DNA of 64,000 nucleotides from Acinetobacter calcoaceticus ANC 3811 (GCF_000399665.1 NZ_KB976986.1:3156733-3220732), one strand, 5' to 3'; positions 18,931 to 28,970 are shown, counted from the stretch's first letter. The notes: generated by a model from the sequence alone, not told the origin. Numbers and translations: made by a program.

Positions 18931-20193
18931 ATGAATGAAGCTGTTCCCTCAGTTGTTGCGATTGACATTGGGACGCATAAAGTTTCAGTTTTGATTGGAA
19001 AAATTCATGCGCCGGATAACATTCAAGTTATCGGTATGGCAACTGCTCGCAATCGTGGCATGAATAAAGGAAAAATCGTAAGCCTCGATAAAGTTATCGC
19101 TGCGATTAAAAATGCTGTCGCTGAAGCGGAAAATATGGCCGAATGTCGCATTCATAGCGCATGGGTATCGATTCCGAGTACCGAGTTGCAAAGTTTTTAT
19201 GCCTCTGGCCGCACACCAGTTGCTAATCCAGCACATGTTATTACAACAAATGAAGTCGTGCGCGCGTTAGAATTGGCAAAAGCAAGTCATGTGACTTCTG
19301 ATTACTATTTAGCAAGTGCAGTGCCGTTAGGCTTTGAATTGGGTGATTCTGCTGAATGGGTGCAGAATCCAATTAACATGACTGCCCATAGTATGACAGG
19401 ACATTATCAGTTAATGATGATGCCGATTGCGACTATGCAAAACCTTGATCGCGCTATGAAAGGTGCAAATATCGGGGTTGAAAAAATGGTGGTATCTTGC
19501 CTGGCAACCGCTGAGGCAAGCTTGCTTAAAGATGAAAAAGAATATGGTGTTTGTCTGGTCGATATTGGCGCAGGCATTACCAATCTTGCGGTTTATCTAG
19601 ATGGACGTTTGGCTCTGGCACGTACATTGCAACGCGGTGGTGAGCACGTTACGCGTGATATTGCTGCTGTATTGCAAACTACGACAGAAGAAGCTGAGCG
19701 TATTAAAATTCTATATGGTTGTGTCGATTTAAGTGCTGTTAAGCCAGATCACATGATTCAGGTAGAAGGAATTGATGGCCCTCAAACCATTAGCCGAATT
19801 GAGTTGTCAGAAATTATTATTGCTCGCTATGAAGAGATCTTTAGCCAGATTCGCGATGAACTCGAACATAGCGGCGCAATTCATGGTTTATACCATGGTG
19901 TAGTGTTGACAGGGGATGCTTGTCAAATTGAAGGTATGGTGAGTTTGGCTCGCCGTATGTTGGGGGTATCCGCACATTTGGGTAATCCGCCGTTACAGGT
20001 TTATGCTGATGATCAACATCAGGCAGCATTACGTCGTTCGATGTATGCAACAGCCGCTGGTTTGCTCATGTTTAGCCAAAGTGAGTTGCAAGAAGCTGTT
20101 GAAGAGCCTGAAGAGGCAAATGACCGTTCGGTATGGGAGCGAATGGTAAATGGCTGGAATGCATTTAATAGCAAGCTAAAAGCCATTTTTTAG
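18931..20193 (+). CDS. ftsA: Cell division protein FtsA
   Basis: A 420-residue actin-fold ATPase that anchors FtsZ to the membrane. VVAIDIGTHKVSVLIG and CLVDIGAGITNLAVY are the phosphate loops and VVLTGDACQIEGM is the adenosine motif. The C-terminal helix RSVWERMVNGWNAFNSKLKAIF is amphipathic and would be the membrane anchor. A GTG three bases before the ATG (18928) is an alternative start. A gap of 164 bases before ftsZ probably carries a further ftsZ promoter. Confidence 0.96.
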   Translation: MNEAVPSVVAIDIGTHKVSVLIGKIHAPDNIQVIGMATARNRGMNKGKIVSLDKVIAAIKNAVAEAENMAECRIHSAWVSIPSTELQSFYASGRTPVANPAHVITTNEVVRALELAKASHVTSDYYLASAVPLGFELGDSAEWVQNPINMTAHSMTGHYQLMMMPIATMQNLDRAMKGANIGVEKMVVSCLATAEASLLKDEKEYGVCLVDIGAGITNLAVYLDGRLALARTLQRGGEHVTRDIAAVLQTTTEEAERIKILYGCVDLSAVKPDHMIQVEGIDGPQTISRIELSEIIIARYEEIFSQIRDELEHSGAIHGLYHGVVLTGDACQIEGMVSLARRMLGVSAHLGNPPLQVYADDQHQAALRRSMYATAAGLLMFSQSELQEAVEEPEEANDRSVWERMVNGWNAFNSKLKAIF

Positions 20194-20357
20194 GATGTAT
20201 GGATTTATTGGTAGAATTGTTAGGAAGTTGTAAGAGAAAACCACTGTACTTGACAAGGTTTGTATTGCACAGCATTCTTAAAATTAGTTATTTTTGAAAA
20301 TCAAGGCAGTATACGGGCTGAAGTGACTGCCATAATGTATTAGGAACCCTAAAGGTC

Positions 20358-21533
20358 ATGGCCTCATTTGAATTTATAGAAGATGAACTAAACGATGGCA
20401 ACGGTCAAGCCCGTTTCACTGTATTTGGTGTAGGTGGTGGTGGCGGTAATGCCGTTCAACATATGGTGCAGTCTGATATTCAAGGTGTTAAATTCGTTTG
20501 TGCCAATACAGACAAACAAGCACTAGACTGTATGAATGCACCTTTCAAAATTCAGTTAGGCGAGCAAAGTACACGTGGTTTAGGTGCTGGTGCTAACCCT
20601 GAAGTAGGGCAAGTTGCAGCAGAAGAAAGCCGTGAAATTATTCGTCACCACCTTGAAGGTACGGATATGGTATTCGTTACCGCTGGTATGGGTGGTGGTA
20701 CGGGTACAGGCGCGGCACCTGTCGTGGCTGAAGTTGCCAAAGAAATGGGTATTTTGACCGTTGGTGTTGTAACAACCCCATTTAACTTTGAAGGCCGTCG
20801 CCGTTTAAAATCTGCTGAACGCGGTATTGAAGCGCTTGAAGCACATGTTGATTCATTGATTATTATCCCTAACCAACGCTTACTTAGCGTATATGGCGAT
20901 ATTTCAATGAAAGATGCTTATAAAAAAGCTGATGATGTATTGTTAAACGCTGTACGTAGTATCTTTGACCTTGTTGTAAACCGTGGTCACATTAACCTTG
21001 ACTTCGCCGATTTGAAAACTGCAATGAGTACTCGTGGTTACGCAATGATGGGTGCTGGTTTGGGTCGTGGTGAAGATCGTGCACGTCAAGCTGCTGAACA
21101 GGCTATTCGTAGTCCATTGCTTGACAACGTCAATATTATTAATGCTAAAGGTGTGTTGATTAACATTACTGGCGGTGATGATATTACGTTACGCGAAACT
21201 GAAATCATTACTGATGTCGTGAACCAGATTGTTGACCTTGATGAAGGTGAAATCTTCTACGGTACGGTATTTGATCCAGATGCGCGTGATGAATTACGTG
21301 TAACAGTGATTGCAACTGGTTTAACTCGTAATGCAGCAGATGCAGAGCCGAGAAAACGTAATACAGTTAGTCATGCATCGTCTCAAGCAGCTCAATCTGT
21401 TGATGAAGATGACGTTCCTGCTATTAATAAGCGTCAAAATGCAGACAATGAAGTGAGTAGCAACGCAAGTTCTTCTCCACGCTCTTCTCCGATGAGCATT
21501 CAAGATTACTTGAAAAATCAGCAACGTAAGTAA
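20358..21533 (+). CDS. ftsZ: Cell division protein FtsZ (divergent C-terminal peptide)
   Basis: A 391-residue tubulin homologue that forms the Z ring. The N-terminal GVGGGGGNAVQHM, the GTP signature GGGTGTGAAPVVAEVA and the T7 region NLDFADLKT are intact. After the GTPase core there is a linker of roughly 60 residues rich in Ser, Asn and Asp. The extreme C terminus reads SIQDYLKNQQRK, where most gamma-proteobacteria have DIPAFLRKQAD. The pattern I..(F/Y)L(K/R).Q is kept but the Pro is lost. It is followed by a strong terminator. Confidence 0.97.
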   Translation: MASFEFIEDELNDGNGQARFTVFGVGGGGGNAVQHMVQSDIQGVKFVCANTDKQALDCMNAPFKIQLGEQSTRGLGAGANPEVGQVAAEESREIIRHHLEGTDMVFVTAGMGGGTGTGAAPVVAEVAKEMGILTVGVVTTPFNFEGRRRLKSAERGIEALEAHVDSLIIIPNQRLLSVYGDISMKDAYKKADDVLLNAVRSIFDLVVNRGHINLDFADLKTAMSTRGYAMMGAGLGRGEDRARQAAEQAIRSPLLDNVNIINAKGVLINITGGDDITLRETEIITDVVNQIVDLDEGEIFYGTVFDPDARDELRVTVIATGLTRNAADAEPRKRNTVSHASSQAAQSVDEDDVPAINKRQNADNEVSSNASSSPRSSPMSIQDYLKNQQRK

Positions 21534-21549
21534 AAAATTATTAGATTTT

Positions 21550-21584
21550 AAAAAAGGCAGTGTTTAAACACTGCCTTTTTTTGT
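21550..21584 (+). terminator. Terminator after ftsZ
   Basis: Stem AAAAAGGCAGTG/CACTGCCTTTTT with a TTTAAA loop and T-run, 17 bases after the stop. Confidence 0.93.
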
Positions 21585-21643
21585 TTTTGATCAATGACTA
21601 AATATGCTAACGTATAGCGGTTTTAAAAAAGAAGTTACAAAGC

Positions 21644-22546
21644 ATGGTGAAACAACGTACTCTCAATCGTGTGGTAAAAGCGAGTGGAATAGGTCTTCAT
21701 AGCGGTCAAAAAGTGATGATCAATTTCATTCCACATACCGCGGATGGAGGTATTGTATTTCGTCGTATCGATTTAGACCCGCCCGTTGAAATCCATGCAA
21801 ATGCATTGCTCATTCAAGAAGCTTTTATGTGCTCTAACTTAGTGATTGGAGATATAAAAGTTGGAACAATTGAGCATGTGATGAGCGCAATTGCAGGTTT
21901 GGGAATTGATAACCTTATTGTTGAGGTATCTGCGTCCGAAGTTCCGATTATGGATGGGAGTGCTGGTCCGTTTATTTACCTATTAATGCAAGGTGGATTA
22001 CGTGAGCTGGATGCACCGAAAAAATTTATAAGAATATTAAAACCAGTTGAAGCATTAATAGATGATAAAAAAGCGATTTTTAGTCCACATAATGGTTTTC
22101 AATTAAATTTTACAATTGATTTTGACCATCCTGCCTTTGCTAAAGAATATCAATCTGCGACTATCGACTTTTCTACTGAAACTTTTGTATATGAAGTCAG
22201 TGAAGCTCGTACTTTTGGTTTCATGAAAGATCTAGATTACCTTAAAGCAAATAACTTAGCCTTAGGTGCAAGTTTAGACAATGCCATTGGTGTAGATGAC
22301 ACAGGCGTTGTTAACGAAGAAGGCTTACGTTTCGCTGATGAATTTGTAAGACATAAGATTTTGGATGCAGTAGGTGATTTGTATTTGCTTGGTCATCAAA
22401 TTATTGCCAAGTTTGATGGCTATAAATCGGGACATGCTTTAAATAATCAGTTGTTACGCAATGTTCAAAGTGATCCGAGTAATTATGAAATTGTAACATT
22501 TAATGACGAGAGTGAATGTCCAATTCCATATGTCAGTGTGACATAA
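21644..22546 (+). CDS. lpxC: UDP-3-O-acyl-N-acetylglucosamine deacetylase
   Basis: A 300-residue zinc deacetylase that commits precursor to lipid [21 protein letters not shown] is the family N terminus. The zinc ligands lie in GTIEHVMSA and [16 protein letters not shown], and [10 protein letters not shown] supplies the catalytic His. Length is normal. It follows ftsZ after a terminator, so it has its own promoter. Its 3' neighbour on the opposite strand is a dciA-like gene. Confidence 0.97.
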   Translation: MVKQRTLNRVVKASGIGLHSGQKVMINFIPHTADGGIVFRRIDLDPPVEIHANALLIQEAFMCSNLVIGDIKVGTIEHVMSAIAGLGIDNLIVEVSASEVPIMDGSAGPFIYLLMQGGLRELDAPKKFIRILKPVEALIDDKKAIFSPHNGFQLNFTIDFDHPAFAKEYQSATIDFSTETFVYEVSEARTFGFMKDLDYLKANNLALGASLDNAIGVDDTGVVNEEGLRFADEFVRHKILDAVGDLYLLGHQIIAKFDGYKSGHALNNQLLRNVQSDPSNYEIVTFNDESECPIPYVSVT

Positions 22547-22643
22547 GTCATTGTCTTTACTTGGCTACGTTATATTGTAACATTATAAAGTGTGATTATT
22601 ATCACATAATAAGAACGACTCTAATTAAGAAATAGAAAGCTCA

Positions 22644-23084
22644 TCATTTTTTATTGCTTGCCAAACGTAGTAAAGCTTGGCTAAGCTTAGGGTCGCTCAC
22701 AAAGTCGGCTGCACTACGTAACATTTCTTGTGTTTCCGGGGGGATGGGTTTAGATGGCTCAGATGAGGGTGCTTTTGAAATGCTTTTATTTCTCAAGCGA
22801 ACCTGAATTCTTTGTAAGTCTTTTAACCCTTCAAGTTGAGATAATTTAGATACATATTGGTTCTGTAAATAACTGAGTTGACTGATCATCGCCTGATTTT
22901 CACCAGTAATGATTAAAGAACCATTTTGATAACACACGACCTGCCATTGTTCCGGTTGGGGCAATAAGGGTTGGATCATTTTCGTAAGTCTTTGCCATTG
23001 CGCGACTTGCGTTGTTAGAAACGTAAGGTTTCCTGTTTTTATGTGTTTTCCGGTTTGTTGAAAAACGTTATCGGGTTTAGACAT
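22644..23084 (-). CDS. dciA: DUF721 protein, probable helicase loader DciA
   Basis: A 146-residue protein with a DUF721 core in residues 15-100 (WQVVCYQNGSLIITGENQAMISQLSYLQNQY). It has a basic linker and a short C-terminal helical part (TQEMLRSAADFVSDPKLSQALLRLASNKK). DciA proteins load the replicative helicase DnaB in bacteria that lack DnaC. The position between lpxC and an M23 peptidase gene is the same as in pseudomonads, which supports orthology. Assignment rests on family pattern and synteny. Confidence 0.75.
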   Translation of the reverse strand: MSKPDNVFQQTGKHIKTGNLTFLTTQVAQWQRLTKMIQPLLPQPEQWQVVCYQNGSLIITGENQAMISQLSYLQNQYVSKLSQLEGLKDLQRIQVRLRNKSISKAPSSEPSKPIPPETQEMLRSAADFVSDPKLSQALLRLASNKK

Positions 23085-23191
23085 GGATCATTCTCGAATA
23101 GATTCTTGTCTTTATCTTAAGCGTTCATTTCGATTGATATCAAGGAAGAGATCATAAGGAACTTGAGTAAGAACAGTTTCAAGAGGTTTTT

Positions 23192-23884
23192 ATGCACACG
23201 CGTCGTATTTTATTAGCGTTTTCACTTGCCGCTTCGGCAGCATCAGTTGCTTTTGCAGATTATCAAACTATTAACCAATCTACTGATTCAGATCGATTGG
23301 AACAACTATCAAAAACATTATCTCAAGGTTCATATACCCATCCTGATGATTTAGATCTTCCAGCGAGCGCTAAAGTTTCAGTGACCTTACGCCAAAAAAC
23401 GGTTGAGCTCAATAACGAATCGCTCGCAAAAAAATATGGCAATTCGAGCGCAAAGAACTCTTTTAATGCCTCTTCTTCAAATGCTTACTCTTGGTTAATT
23501 TCTCATCCGCTTCCTGATACTGTACGAGTTTCTTCAAACTTTGGTGGTCGTACAATGAGCGGTCGTGCCGAACATCATGGCGGTTTAGATATGGCTGCTC
23601 CGAGTGGCACACCAATCTATGCGACCGGCCCAGGTATTGTAACTAAATCTGGCTGGGGCACTGGCTATGGTCAATATGTTGAAATTAACCATGGTAATGG
23701 TTATTTAACACGCTATGCTCATGCTTCACGTTTAATGGTTCGCGTAGGTGACCAAGTGTCGGCAGGTGAACATATTGCGAATGTAGGTTGTACAGGTCGC
23801 TGTACTGGTCCACATTTGCACTATGAAGTAGTAAAAGATGGTCAACGTAAGAATCCAACAACTTACTTGGCGATGCTTCCTTAA
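23192..23884 (+). CDS. M23 (LytM-type) peptidase, exported
   Basis: A 230-residue exported protein with a signal peptide ending near VAFA. The C-terminal LytM domain carries zinc ligands in HHGGLDMAAPSGTPIYA and the HLHYE motif, with TRYAHASRL between them. All catalytic positions are present, so it should be an active peptidoglycan endopeptidase rather than a degenerate activator. The N-terminal 100 residues have no recognisable domain. It is divergent from dciA. In Pseudomonas the same pair precedes secA; here aceE follows. Confidence 0.88.
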   Translation: MHTRRILLAFSLAASAASVAFADYQTINQSTDSDRLEQLSKTLSQGSYTHPDDLDLPASAKVSVTLRQKTVELNNESLAKKYGNSSAKNSFNASSSNAYSWLISHPLPDTVRVSSNFGGRTMSGRAEHHGGLDMAAPSGTPIYATGPGIVTKSGWGTGYGQYVEINHGNGYLTRYAHASRLMVRVGDQVSAGEHIANVGCTGRCTGPHLHYEVVKDGQRKNPTTYLAMLP

Positions 23885-23894
23885 AAGCATAGTT

Positions 23895-23952
23895 AAAAAG
23901 GGTTAGGTTATTAAATTTATGAATCTGAAATTAACCTAAACCTTTTTTAACG
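23895..23952 (+). other. Long AT-rich inverted repeat after the M23 gene
   Basis: AAAAAGGGTTAGGTTA pairs imperfectly with TAACCTAAACCTTTTTT across a 25-base loop and ends in Ts. It may act as a first terminator ahead of the compact one at 23965. Confidence 0.55.
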
Positions 23953-23964
23953 TAAACATTGTAT

Positions 23965-23994
23965 AAAAAAACGCCATTATTGGCGTTTTTTTGT
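23965..23994 (+). terminator. Terminator before aceE
   Basis: AAAAAAACGCCA-TTAT-TGGCGTTTTTTT, compact stem with a T-run. Confidence 0.88.
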
Positions 23995-24134
23995 TATTTT
24001 GTTTAATGCTCGGTCAATGACTATTCATTCAGAAAATAATAGGCCCCCCTCACATTCACCCGTGGCAATAACTAGAGAGGGGTAAAACGTGGTAAAAATA
24101 CAAAGTAGATTAAAGAACAAGGAACAGGTGAATT

Positions 24135-26852
24135 ATGGCGTTTTACGGTGACTCCGATGCACAAGAAACCCAAGAGTGGCAAGATGCATTCGATTCAGTT
24201 TTACAACATATGGGAACTGAGCGCGCGGCATTCTTATTGGAAAAACTTTACCAACAAGCAATTGCTAAGCATGTTCCCATTCAACGTCTCAATACACCTT
24301 ACTTAAATACAATTTCTGTTGAAGAACAACCTGCAATGCCAGGCGACCAAGATATGGAACGCCGTATTCGTGCATTGATTCGTTGGAATGCCTTAGCAAT
24401 GGTACTCCGTGCGAATAAAACAGGTGATGATTTAGGTGGACACTTGGCGAGCTTCGCATCAAGTGCAACATTATATGACGTAGGTTTTAACCATTTCTTC
24501 CGCGCAAACAGCGATAACTTTGGCGGAGATATGATTTATTACCAAGGACATTGTGCTCCTGGTATTTATGCTCGTTCATTCCTTGAAGGGCGTTTGACTG
24601 AAGAACAGTTAAGTAATTTCCGCCGTGAAGTTGGCGGTAACGGTTTACCAAGCTATCCACATCCATATTTAATGCCGGACTATTGGCAATTCCCAACTGT
24701 ATCAATGGGTCTTGGTCCAATCATGTCGATTTATCAAGCGCACATTCAAAAATATTTGATGAATCGTGGCTTGATCAAAGAAGAAAATCGTAAAGTCTGG
24801 GCTTATCTTGGCGATGGCGAGATGGATGAGCCAGAAAGTACTGGTGCAATTTCACTTGCTGGTCGTGAAAAACTTGATAACTTGATCTGGGTTGTTAACT
24901 GTAACTTACAGCGTCTAGATGGCCCTGTACGTGGTAACGGTAAAATCATTCAAGAATTAGAATCTTTATTCCGTGGTGCGGGCTGGCGTGTCATTAAAGT
25001 GGTATGGGGTCGTCATTGGGATCCGCTACTTGCGAAAGACAGCACAGGCGCTTTAAAAGCGGTAATGGGAGAAACAGTTGATGGCGAATACCAGCGCTAT
25101 CAAGTGAAAGGTGGTGCATATACACGCGAGAAATTCTTTGGTAAGTACCCAGAAGCTGCGGAACTTGTAAAAGATTTAAGCGATGAAGACATCGATAATC
25201 TTAACCGTGGTGGTCATGACCCGTACAAAGTTTTTGCTGCCTATGCAGAAGCAATGACAGCCAAAGGTCAACCAACAGTTATTCTTGCGAAAACTGTTAA
25301 AGGTTATGGTTTGTCTGAAGAAATTGAAGCGGTGAATAAGACTCACCAAATCAAGAAAATGCAGATCGATTCTTTAAAATATGTACGTGACCGTTTTAAC
25401 CTGCCATTTACAGATGATCAATTAGAAGAGCTTCCATTTTATCGCCCAAGTGAAAACTCTCCAGAAATGAAGTACATGAAAGCGCGTCGTGAAGCATTAG
25501 GTGGTTATCTACCTGCACGTCGTAAAGAGAGTGAAATTTTAGCGATTCCTAAATTATCTGCATTTGATGCAGTATTAAACGGTTCAGGTGGTAAAGAGCA
25601 ATCTACCACTATGGTGATGGTTCGTTTAATTGCAGCTTTACTTAAAGAAAAAGCAATTAAAGACCGTGTAGTACCAATCGTTCCAGATGAAGCGCGTACT
25701 TTTGGTCTAGAAGGTATGTTCCGTCAGCTTGGTATTTATGCTGCTCACGGTCAAAAATATACCCCAGAAGACCAAGAACAGTTAATGCATTACCGTGAAG
25801 CAAGTGATGGTCACATGCTTCAAGAAGGGATTAACGAAGCTGGTGCGATGAGCGCATGGGCTGCGTTGGCAACAAGTTATTCAACGAATAACTTGCCAAT
25901 GATTCCAATGTACATGTACTACTCAATGTTTGGTTTCCAACGTATTGGTGACATTGCGTGGGCTGCGGGTGACGCACAAGCTCAAGGTTTCTTGTTAGGT
26001 GCAACTGCTGGTCGTACCACATTGAACGGTGAAGGTTTACAGCACCAAGATGGTCATTCACATATCTTGGCGAACACGATTCCTAACTGTGTATCTTATG
26101 ACCCATGTTTTGGTTATGAGTTAGCTGTAATCGTTCATGACGGTTTACAACGTATGTATGTGAACCAAGAGCGTGTGTTCTATTACCTCACTGTAATGAA
26201 CGAAAACTACGAGCATCCTGCAATGCCTGAAGGCGCTGAGGAAGGCATTAAACGTGGTATGTACTTGTTCGAAAAAGATGAAAAAGCAACTGTCCAATTG
26301 ATGGGTTCAGGTGTAATTCTTCGTGAAGTGATCAAAGCTGCAAAAATCTTACGTGATGAATACCAAATCCATTCGAACGTTTGGAGTGTAACAAGCTTCA
26401 ATGAGTTGTCGCGTGATGGTATGGCATGTGAAGAATACAACCGCTTACACCCACTTACTGAAGAAGTGAAAGAATCTTGGGTATCTAAACAATTACGCGG
26501 TACAGAAGGTATTGTTGTTTCAGCAACAGACCATATGCGTGCGTATAGCGAACAAATCCGTGCTTATCTTCCAGATGGTCGCCCATTTGTTGCGTTGGGT
26601 ACAGATGGTTATGGTCGCTCAGATACACGTGCTAACTTGCGTAGTTTCTTTGGTGTTGATGCTGCACATATCGTCGTTGCTACTTTGAAAAAATTAGCTG
26701 ACGAAGGTGAAGTAGATGCACGTTTAGTTAAAGATGCAATTTCTAACTTTGAGTTAGATACTGACCGTCCAGTGGCATGGGCTCCGCAAGCACATCCAGA
26801 AGTTCAGGCAGTTGCTGAATACCATGAAGTGCAAACAGGTGAGGGGAACTAA
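24135..26852 (+). CDS. aceE: Pyruvate dehydrogenase E1 (homodimeric type)
   Basis: A 905-residue thiamine-diphosphate enzyme that decarboxylates pyruvate and passes the acetyl group to E2. RIRALIRWNALAMVLRAN and GGHLASFASSATLYDVGFNHFFR lie at the start. The ThDP/Mg motif region is WAYLGDGEMDEPES...NLIWVVNCNLQRLDGPVRG. VPDEARTFGLEGMFRQLGIY begins the pyrimidine-binding domain. Length fits the single-chain gamma-proteobacterial type. AGGTGAATT precedes the ATG. It overlaps functionally with aceF two bases downstream. Confidence 0.97.
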   Translation: MAFYGDSDAQETQEWQDAFDSVLQHMGTERAAFLLEKLYQQAIAKHVPIQRLNTPYLNTISVEEQPAMPGDQDMERRIRALIRWNALAMVLRANKTGDDLGGHLASFASSATLYDVGFNHFFRANSDNFGGDMIYYQGHCAPGIYARSFLEGRLTEEQLSNFRREVGGNGLPSYPHPYLMPDYWQFPTVSMGLGPIMSIYQAHIQKYLMNRGLIKEENRKVWAYLGDGEMDEPESTGAISLAGREKLDNLIWVVNCNLQRLDGPVRGNGKIIQELESLFRGAGWRVIKVVWGRHWDPLLAKDSTGALKAVMGETVDGEYQRYQVKGGAYTREKFFGKYPEAAELVKDLSDEDIDNLNRGGHDPYKVFAAYAEAMTAKGQPTVILAKTVKGYGLSEEIEAVNKTHQIKKMQIDSLKYVRDRFNLPFTDDQLEELPFYRPSENSPEMKYMKARREALGGYLPARRKESEILAIPKLSAFDAVLNGSGGKEQSTTMVMVRLIAALLKEKAIKDRVVPIVPDEARTFGLEGMFRQLGIYAAHGQKYTPEDQEQLMHYREASDGHMLQEGINEAGAMSAWAALATSYSTNNLPMIPMYMYYSMFGFQRIGDIAWAAGDAQAQGFLLGATAGRTTLNGEGLQHQDGHSHILANTIPNCVSYDPCFGYELAVIVHDGLQRMYVNQERVFYYLTVMNENYEHPAMPEGAEEGIKRGMYLFEKDEKATVQLMGSGVILREVIKAAKILRDEYQIHSNVWSVTSFNELSRDGMACEEYNRLHPLTEEVKESWVSKQLRGTEGIVVSATDHMRAYSEQIRAYLPDGRPFVALGTDGYGRSDTRANLRSFFGVDAAHIVVATLKKLADEGEVDARLVKDAISNFELDTDRPVAWAPQAHPEVQAVAEYHEVQTGEGN

Positions 26853-26854
26853 GC

Positions 26855-28825
26855 ATGCAAATTAAGACCCCTGATATTGGCGTAGATAAAGCAATTGTTG
26901 CTGAAATTTTGGTAAAAGTTGGTGACAGCATTGCTGAAAATGACAGCCTTGTTTTGCTTGAATCGGATAAAGCGTCTGTTGAAGTGCCTAGCACTTCAGC
27001 AGGTGTCGTAAAAAGTATCTTAATCAAAGAAGGCGATAGCGTAACTGAAGGTACGGTATTGTTTGAACTTGAAGCTGAAGGTAATGCACCTGTAGCTCAA
27101 GCAGAAGAAGTTGCAAAACCTGCACCAGCAGCTGAACAAACAGCAGCGGTACAGCAGGCTTCAACTGCTGCACAACCAGCAGCGGCAACTACTAGCCAAG
27201 TGGTTGAAGTTCAAGTTCCTGACATTGGTGTTGAAAAAGCACTCGTTGGTGAAATTTTAGTAAAAGTTGGTGAGCAAATCGATGTTGAGCAAAGCATCGT
27301 TATAGTTGAATCTGACAAAGCAACTGTAGAAGTACCAAGCAGTGTTGCTGGTACTGTAGAAAGCATTCAAGTTAAAGAAGGCGATACAGTTAAAGAAGGT
27401 GTTGTGCTCATTAAAGTGAAAACAACATCTGCAGCAAGTGCGCCAGTTGAAGCTCCTGCTTCTACAGCAGCTCCAGCGGCAGCATCTGCACCAGTTCAAC
27501 AAGAAACTGTAGCTGCGACTGCTACTCAATCTGGACCAGTTGATATTAACGTTCCAGATTTAGGCGTAGACAAAGCAGTTGTTGCTGAAATTTTGGTACA
27601 AGTTGGCGATAAAGTTGATGTAGACCAAAGCCTTGTTGTGGTTGAGTCAGATAAAGCGACTGTTGAAGTTCCAAGTACTGTTGCGGGCGTTGTGAAAGCA
27701 ATTCACTTGCAAGCAGGCCAACAGGTTTCACAAGGTATATTGCTTGCAACAATTGAAGCGGAAGGCCAAGCACCAGCTGCTGCACCAGCGGCAAAAGCAG
27801 AAGTAGCTCCAGCTCCGGCAGCAGCACCTAAAGCGGCAGCTCCTGCTCCGACTCAGGCTGTATCTGCTCCAACATCTGGTAGTGATAAGTTAACCAAAGA
27901 GCAAGAAGCCGAAAACGCTAAAGTATATGCAGGTCCTGCTGTACGTAAGCTTGCTCGTGAACTTGGTGTGATTTTGTCACAAGTTAAAACTTCTGGTGAG
28001 CATGGCCGTGTTGTTAAAGAAGATATCTTTGCTTATGTGAAGACTCGTTTAACTGCACCACAAGCTGCACCAGTTGCTGCGGCTGCACCAGCGGTTTCGG
28101 GTTTGCCAAAGCTTCCTGACTTCACTGCATTTGGTGGTGTGGAAGAAAAAGTACTGACGCGTTTGCAGCAAGTATCTATTCCGCAATTGTCGTTGAATAA
28201 CTTTATTCCGCAAGTCACCCAGTTTGATTCGGCTGACATTACTGAGTTAGAAGATTGGCGTAATGAGCTGAAAGGCAACTTCAAAAAAGAAGGTATCAGC
28301 CTGACGATTATGGCATTCATTATCAAAGCGGTTGCGCATTTGTTGAAAGAAGAGCGTGAGTTTGCAGGTCATCTATCTGATGACGGTAAATCAGTGCTCT
28401 TGCGCAATGAAATCCATATGGGAATTGCGGTAGCAACACCTGATGGTTTAACTGTGCCAGTACTTCGTAACCCAGACCAAAAATCAATTAAGCAAATTGC
28501 AGTTGAATTGGGTGTGTTAGGTCAAAAAGCACGTGATAAGAAATTAACACCGAAAGACTTACAAGGTGCGAACTTCACGATTACAAGCTTAGGTTCGATT
28601 GGTGGTACATCATTTACACCACTTGTGAACTGGCCACAAGTTGCGATTTTGGGTATTTCACCTGCAACGATGCAACCGGTTTGGAATGGTAAAGACTTTG
28701 ATCCACGCTTAATGTTGCCGTTGTCGATGTCTTATGACCACCGTGTAATTAATGGTGCAGATGCCGCTCGCTTTACCAATAAACTTACGAAACTTCTTAA
28801 AGATATTCGTACTTTATTAATCTAA
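26855..28825 (+). CDS. aceF: Pyruvate dehydrogenase E2 with three lipoyl domains
   Basis: A 656-residue dihydrolipoyl acetyltransferase. Three lipoyl domains (about residues 1-75, 117-190 and 226-298) carry ESDK(A)(S/T)VEVPS lysines, the first at Lys39. They are joined by Ala/Pro-rich flexible linkers. A peripheral-subunit-binding domain begins at AGPAVRKLARELGV, and the catalytic domain ends with the active-site SYDHRVINGADAARF. There is no lpd gene next to it, so E3 must be encoded elsewhere. The gap from aceE is two bases. Confidence 0.97.
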   Translation: MQIKTPDIGVDKAIVAEILVKVGDSIAENDSLVLLESDKASVEVPSTSAGVVKSILIKEGDSVTEGTVLFELEAEGNAPVAQAEEVAKPAPAAEQTAAVQQASTAAQPAAATTSQVVEVQVPDIGVEKALVGEILVKVGEQIDVEQSIVIVESDKATVEVPSSVAGTVESIQVKEGDTVKEGVVLIKVKTTSAASAPVEAPASTAAPAAASAPVQQETVAATATQSGPVDINVPDLGVDKAVVAEILVQVGDKVDVDQSLVVVESDKATVEVPSTVAGVVKAIHLQAGQQVSQGILLATIEAEGQAPAAAPAAKAEVAPAPAAAPKAAAPAPTQAVSAPTSGSDKLTKEQEAENAKVYAGPAVRKLARELGVILSQVKTSGEHGRVVKEDIFAYVKTRLTAPQAAPVAAAAPAVSGLPKLPDFTAFGGVEEKVLTRLQQVSIPQLSLNNFIPQVTQFDSADITELEDWRNELKGNFKKEGISLTIMAFIIKAVAHLLKEEREFAGHLSDDGKSVLLRNEIHMGIAVATPDGLTVPVLRNPDQKSIKQIAVELGVLGQKARDKKLTPKDLQGANFTITSLGSIGGTSFTPLVNWPQVAILGISPATMQPVWNGKDFDPRLMLPLSMSYDHRVINGADAARFTNKLTKLLKDIRTLLI

Positions 28826-28844
28826 TATTTTGAAATGAATCATT

Positions 28845-28873
28845 AAAACCTCGCTTCGGCGGGGTTTTATTTT
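28845..28873 (+). terminator. Terminator after aceF
   Basis: AAAACCTCGC-TTCG-GCGGGGTTTT with one T-G pair, then ATTTT. Confidence 0.87.
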
Positions 28874-28970
28874 GGTCTTTAATTTAATTGATTTTAGGTT
28901 AATCTACAGATAAAGAGGGAGTGATCGAGAGAGGAAAAAATTCTCGTTTTAGACAAAGGAGAAATAATAA

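Noticed and set aside
26855..27750. Near-tandem repeats of about 330 bases
   Set aside because: They are the three lipoyl domains of E2, not a mobile or satellite repeat.
27257..27827. Minus-strand open frames in aceF, rich in Leu, Gln, Cys and Arg
   Set aside because: They arise from the Ala/Pro-rich linker and lipoyl-domain codons of aceF; composition is not protein-like.
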